A DNA stretch of 64,000 bases from Cryptomeria japonica (Eukaryota > Streptophyta > Pinopsida > Cupressales > Cupressaceae): positions 210,834,997 through 210,898,996 of the forward strand of contig NC_081406.1 of the NCBI RefSeq assembly GCF_030272615.1. Direction: 5' to 3'. This document shows positions 58,643 through 64,000 of this stretch, piece by piece. The translations under genes were made by a program, and so were the position numbers. How positions within the stretch are numbered: position 1 is the stretch's first letter; each line of letters begins with the position of its first letter. A model generated the notes under the pieces. It was not told where the DNA came from and searched no databases. It saw only the letters and a program-made list of their open reading frames with translations.

Positions 58643-58706
58643 GCTCGTGTTCATCGGAATTATGACGACCTATGCCTGTGTTCATCGGAATTCCGACGAC
58701 CTCGGG
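58643..58706. repeat. 31-32 bp tandem duplication with a 12-bp palindrome
   Basis: GTGTTCATCGGAATT..GACGACCT occurs twice (about 58646 and 58678). In the second unit TCGGAATTCCGA is a perfect 12-bp palindrome; in the first it reads TCGGAATTATGA. Confidence 0.85.
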
Positions 58707-58956
58707 CATTTTATTAAAAAAAAAACACACACAACGCATTTTCATTTTGAAAGCACAAGCGGTGACTGTCTTGCCTCCCTGTCCCCCCCGCCAGAGCGAT
58801 CTCTGCACAAGCAAGGTAAGGTTTTTTTCGAATTAATCCATTTTGTGCATTCCTGCGATCTTAAAATTCCATGAAATGGCATCTCTTTGAGGTATTATGT
58901 CATACAGTTCACATGTCGTGTGTATGCTACCCCATTTTGCGATTTTTGTTATTGGA

Positions 58957-59262
58957 TTAAAAAAACCGCTCTAAGAATTTGGAAGACATTAATGAAGTAA
59001 CTCGAACGAACAGAATGGGGATTGCATTGAACCACATAAGACCCGAATTCCTCCCATACCCACTATGGGTTCTCTTATTAGTGGGGGCCCTACGTCCTAA
59101 ATCTTGTTGGACAAGAATCGACCTGTATTCCAATGCTCTCTCGATTATGCTTTGATGGATGTCCATACCTTGTTCGAAAGCTCCAATTTTGGCACACGCA
59201 GGGAGGATGCTGGAAAACGTTGCATTGAGATAAACATGACTGTATTTCATTGAGATAAACAT
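58957..59262 (-). pseudogene. Pentatricopeptide-repeat (PPR) gene fragment
   Basis: On the minus strand TFSSILPACAKIGAFEQGMD and IHQSIIERALE (about 59225-59130) match the PLS-class PPR pattern (TF.S.L.ACA..GAL..G..IH..I...G). A functional protein would bind organelle RNA. Only about one and a half repeats are recognisable, and downstream residues diverge. It sits next to the PMD relic, and its 5' side has been altered by a 25-bp tandem duplication. It is best read as a captured or decayed scrap. Confidence 0.7.
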
Positions 59263-59272
59263 GACTATATTT
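59223..59272. repeat. 25-bp tandem duplication at the PPR fragment's 5' side
   Basis: CATTGAGATAAACATGACT(G/A)TATTT occurs twice head to tail (59223-59247 and 59248-59272), with one difference. Confidence 0.93.
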
Positions 59273-60120
59273 CCCTTTGTATTGATCTAGGGCTACTCAT
59301 TAATGTATCTATGGATTTCCCTTATTCACTATGTTGTGACAGTCATTTGCAGATTTGGGACTATCATCTTTCATAATTTGATGTCTTTAAGATGTGGGCA
59401 CATTGCTTGACAAGAAAAGCTCAAGCATTTGTGAAGTTCAAAGAGTTTAAACCCCTTGTTGAATGGTCATCCAGTTGTTCTCTAAATGCAAAATGCTCAA
59501 GTAAATGAGAAATTCACTCAAAATGGTTTATCCACAACTAAAAGAAAACAACTAACCACTACATATATGCATCAACAAAACAGTGTTGTATAGAGACCTA
59601 ATCATGCCTTCATGGATATGTAGATCAAGTTCCTACATTTTGGACAAAAGCAATTCACACAATAATATATTTGTTGAACACAAGCACCACAAAGATTTGG
59701 CTATGCAATAATATATTTGTTGTTAACTTTATCATGGAGGATTTGGTTATGCTTGTTACAATCAAGGTTTGACCAAACTAATTCTTAAATATACAAATGA
59801 AGAGTGTGGTTGGTTGGTGACTAATTACTCTTTTTAACACCATTTACAAGATCATATCTAAATCAAGTGTCTCAAGAATTAAGCTACTACTAAGAAGATA
59901 GTTTGCCTAAAGCAAATGGGTTTCTTGGGTGGCTATTTATTATAGATAACTTAGTTCCTTCATGAGAATCAATCGATTTGGAACATGTATAACTCACATT
60001 TGTGACATGTCACTAATGCAATTCCTTAGTACTTATTTGAGTACTAACTCCTCTATTGTTTTCTATCCACATTTGTGTCCTTCTTAGAACAAATAATAGA
60101 TTAATGAGAAGGTGGAAAAG
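59273..60120. other. Spacer, no gene recognised
   Basis: AT-rich sequence without protein-like frames or terminal repeats that I could identify. Confidence 0.5.
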
Positions 60121-60690
60121 GTAGATTCACCTAAGAGGGAGTGGATTTTCCCAATAATATGTTAGATTCTCCCAAGGATCGATGGACTATACACTTAAAA
60201 GGTAGATGATTAAGGAAGATGACAAGGTGAATTTTCCTTAGAATGATAGGGTTGATTTTCCTAAGAACAAGTAGATTCATGTAAACCAGAGGATACAAAT
60301 TTGGACAAAATAATGGAAGGAGACTAAAACTAGATAGATTCACCTAAATGGGAGTGTAGTCATCTAAGGATAGGAAAAATTCACCATTTGCATAAGAAAG
60401 ATGGATAAGATAAATGATTTATGTGAAATAGATTCACCTAAGAGAAAGTAGATTCACATAAGGATAGGTGGATTTTCCTAAAGATGAAGGGATAAGACTA
60501 AACAAAAAGAGGACTTAGGATGATGACAAGGAGGATTCATTTAAGGATATGGTATATTCACCTAAGGGATAGTGTATTCTCCGAAGAATATGGAAAAATT
60601 ATTGATTGGTGGAATGACATACTAGATCAAGGAATGATACAAGGGTAGATTCACCTAAATATAGGGTAAATTCAGCTAAAAGGGTACCCA
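60121..60690. repeat. Degenerate minisatellite of GATTCACCTAAG(G)A units
   Basis: More than twenty copies of (T/G)(A/G)GATT(C/T)(A/T)CCTAA(G/A) variants occur over 570 bp at irregular 18-35 bp spacing, mixed with a GGATTTTCCTAAG variant. The minus frame at 60131 is a by-product. Confidence 0.8.
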
Positions 60691-61819
60691 TGAGATTGTG
60701 GTACTGAGTACCTATCTATGGATGGTGTATTTGGATACAAGTATGATGAAACCATGCTTGTGTACGATGAAACAAAGTCCAGATCTCTATTATAGATCCA
60801 ACATAATCTCTATTATTTGAGACACCATTTTATTAGCATATCCAATTAGGGTAATTTATGGGTTTAATTATGGATCATGTTGTCTATTTCCATGCACTAT
60901 TGAACTTATTTTGATGTATTGTGATTATTTTAATTTTGAAGTTATAAATAAATTATGTTTGTACCTTAGAAAGGGTAACTCCAATTGATGTTTGGGCAGT
61001 TTATTTGAAAACTTATGGTGATTATTGCCCTATGTTATGTAATGGAGTTGTTTTTACACTAAGTAATTAACTAGAAAAATGAATTTGTATTGTTGTACAA
61101 GTATGATGAAACCATGCTTGTGTGTTTACATGTTTGTGCATCCTATTGAGAACCAACCTTGCTGTTGAGGAACTCAATAAATGTGGTATTAAGTAGAAGA
61201 ATGGAAAACTCAAGAAGCTATGGTGACATATTGTGGCATTAGTAGGGATTATCTCTATTGACCACACCTTTCAAAGATAGTATCCCCTAGTTCTCCTCAT
61301 AGAATGAACCATTGGATGGCTCATAGTGGTATCCTATCCTACATTTATCTTGATGGCATTGCTGATAGTTGGTATGTGGTTCTTGGTATGGGTTTCCTCT
61401 TACCCTATTATCTTATTTATATCTTTGTTCCAACATGTGGAGATTGATTTTTGTCATGCTATGATGATTTTCATGTTTGCATGTGTTTTGAAATTATGCA
61501 AATAGATATGATGTCACACCATACTTATGTTTTGATATAGTGTAGGTGATGGTTACATGTTGTTGATGGTAGTGATTTGGGTTCAAAGACACAATTCCAC
61601 ACACACACAAATATTTGAAGATGCATTTTATATTATTCCTTCTTAGTGGCGATTAGTGTTGGAAGATTTGCACACATGTAGAGAGGAACTCATGTTAGAT
61701 ACAATAGGTTGTGTTTGATAACATATGAATGTGCCTCATGATGTATACATATAGCTTTGGTGTGTGACATGCATGCACATTTTTCCATAAGACACATTGC
61801 TATGTGGCATGTGCCCTAT
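60691..61819. other. Spacer with a 28-bp direct repeat 360 bp apart
   Basis: The same 28 bases, containing AAGTATGATGAAACCATGC, occur at 60736-60763 and 61096-61123. No gene recognised. Confidence 0.7.
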
Positions 61820-62075
61820 GCATGTCTTCTTTGTGAGGCACGTTGCTATGTGCAATGTGGCCCTAGGTGTGTCTTCTCTATGAGGTGTATTGCCATGATA
61901 TGTTAGGATTTGTAGTGTGCAGGCCACAAATGCATGCATGAGGGACTATTATTATAATCATTTTTTGGGGGCATGTAGCCTAGGCATGTCTTCTCCATTA
62001 GGTACATGGCCATGCCATGTGGAAGTTTTTGTGTTCATGCCACAAATGCACACATGAGGGACTATTATTGGAGTC
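61820..62075. repeat. Diverged tandem repeats with a GTCTTCT(C/T)(C/T)(A/T)T core
   Basis: The core appears at 61822, 61868 and 61986. The last two copies extend over about 110 bp and share CCACAAATGCA(T/C)(G/A)CATGAGGGACT near 61923 and 62040. Confidence 0.7.
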
Positions 62076-64000
62076 ATGATGAATCTTCACTCTATTTAGC
62101 CACAATTTCTAGTCGTATAGTTATGTAATGTGCACTTTTAAGGATTGTGAAGTTTCCTTCAATTATTGATGATCTCTCATCTTTGTTGCATGGGCCAACA
62201 ATTTTATTTTATCTTGTTTGAATTAGTTTAATCACTATTGTGAGTTTTCTCTATTGTGTAGTTATTGTGGCTATGTTTGATTTGCTATTGGAATTGAACA
62301 CATTTATTTGACTTATTATTGGTACTATTTTTTCTTTCTTTCAATATTTATGATCTTTGGTAGTTTAGTGAAACTCTTGCTATTTTTAAATGTTGCCTTC
62401 TTTGTTGTGATGTGATTCCTCACCAAGTTCGATGTAGATAACCTTGGATGAGTGTATATAAGGAATCAAACATTGGGAAAATTTGAGGATAGGGGTAAGT
62501 GTTTGTTGTATGGGTAGCTACAATCCACTTGTACATTCTTAGTGATTATTGATGGTTATGTCTTGGAGGCTAATCCCATTAAACAAACAAGGGGAAGTCA
62601 TACATAATCGTATGGATCCTCCCTAGTTGTGTGTGGATTCAAGACCATCATTTCATATGGTTCTTGGTTACTTTGTGAGACCATGGCATCCTCTTAGACC
62701 AATATGTGAGCCTTGTATTGTTATCCCTGCAATGTGGATGAATAAGTGTATGTTAAAATAAATGCTTTGCATGCCATATAGTTGCATATGAGTTGTTCAC
62801 ATCATCGGATCATGATTTAGAATATGTGAATTCTTTTATCCATGTGAAGTCGAATGATTGATTATGAAAATGTGTTATACATTGAAGCATAATCTGTAAG
62901 ATGTTCTCTTCAAGAAAAAATATTTATGCTTTCATAGTGAAATGTTAACGAAATGGGGTCCTAGTCTAGGAAAGTAAACTACAAACTTATACATTCACCA
63001 TTTCAAAACATTTTATTGGGGAATAGTCAATTTGGTTCAATTTAATTCCTCTAGGAGAGACCAGCAATATGATTAATTGTTCCATTTTGATGTGATTGGA
63101 TATGATTAGATATAATATCATTGAAGATGCAAGAACTAAGTAAAATTATGCAAAATTGACAAGATTAAGCATAAACAGGCAAATAATAAAGCAAAAAGCT
63201 AACATAGAGGTACATATTTGGAAATAAGACTCTAAAATGAACCTAATTAGTTACCTATAGGGAAAATGAGGTTAGAGATAATCTACCTATATGGAAAGTG
63301 GTTAAACTCTACCTCTAAGTGGCTCATCTTGAGCATTGTCGGTATATGGGCATTGATGGCATATTTATCTGGTTCTATCATTTTTGTGGGTGCAAAATTA
63401 ACAAGGCAAAATAGTATTAGTGGGATCATGATCTCATCAAAATGGTTTTGGCTTTGCATTTATGATAGCACATTGATCACACCTTACAAAAGGTTCCAAT
63501 CTCATACATAGCATCCCAAAGTAAGGTTAATAATGATGTAACTTAATGCTTAAGCTGGAGTTCTGGGTAGTCATATACCGATCATTTCTAGGATTGATGC
63601 TTAAACTGGAGTTTTGGGTAGTCATATACCCATGGCATAGGGTAGGGGTGACCTGCAAACAATGCTAGTTCTAGATGCCTGTTTGCTTGGTGTATAACTT
63701 GTCAAAATTAGATCGATTGGCTACAGGTTTGCCATAAAGTTTCCAACTTATCACCACTGAAAATACAAGAACCAAGGCTTAGAATACTCAAAAATGTCTC
63801 TCAAAAAGTCTGCAATAGGCAAACTTTTAGTAAGAATTTGCAGACACAATGCTCAGAAATTCACACAATCAGCTACATTAAATACGTTCTCTATTAAGTT
63901 CAATGTTTTAAGATGAAAAAGAAGAGTTAAATGGTTTTGGTTTGATTTGCAATTTTTGTGAAGCTTTTGCACTAAAGTTTCCATAGCCAGATGAAAGACC
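62076..64000. other. Spacer with a 51-bp tandem duplication, no gene recognised
   Basis: TGCTTAA(G/A)CTGGAGTT(C/T)TGG starts at 63547 and 63598 (period 51 bp). The remainder shows no protein-like frame or terminal repeats. Confidence 0.5.

Overview
This window looks like intergenic DNA from a large plant nuclear genome, possibly a gymnosperm. It is AT-rich and is almost entirely transposable elements nested inside one another. I see no intact host gene. The plant-specific marks are Ty1/copia LTRs with initiator-Met primer sites, a chromodomain Ty3/gypsy element, a large gypsy element carrying an antisense plant mobile domain (PMD) gene, a plant LINE ORF1 relic with a DUF4283-like domain, and a pentatricopeptide-repeat (PPR) scrap. 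The clade within plants is an inference.

Layout. (1) 0-7.2 kb: a decayed copia polyprotein, a long (AT)n microsatellite, a 682-bp triplication across a flank/LTR junction, and two copia LTRs. (2) 7.7-27.6 kb: a LINE ORF1 is split by a solo LTR of about 3.9 kb (7805-26243, target duplication GGGGT). That LTR is itself interrupted by a 12.9-kb gypsy element on the minus strand (8461-21352) and by a reverse copia LTR (about 22287-23924). (3) 29.1-50.2 kb: an old chromodomain gypsy element on the minus strand (LTRs 29084-29435 and 49832-50180). It is split by a second giant solo LTR (45109-49135, target duplication CAACA) and by an older unidentified insert, which in turn holds a young 7.6-kb copia-type element on the minus strand (34681-42311, target duplication ATAAA). 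(4) 50-64 kb: mostly featureless, with a second decayed PMD gene (56.7-58.6 kb), the PPR scrap and several local tandem repeats.

The two youngest-looking complete elements both lack reverse transcriptase and integrase, so they would have to be mobilised in trans. The 12.9-kb gypsy element keeps gag, protease and the integrase tail and carries the PMD gene in antisense. The 7.6-kb copia element keeps a truncated gag with four zinc knuckles and carries a cargo reading frame of about 1000 codons that I do not recognise.

The most interesting signals are two RNA structures shared by divergent copia LTRs here. One is a hairpin with an invariant C-rich loop and family-specific, covarying stems just before the primer-binding site. 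The other is a hairpin with facing U-rich internal loops that resembles the triple-helix ENE fold. A third is a repeated CGCGTCTGTG motif present in the same sense in the leaders of both convergent transcripts of the PMD-carrying gypsy element.
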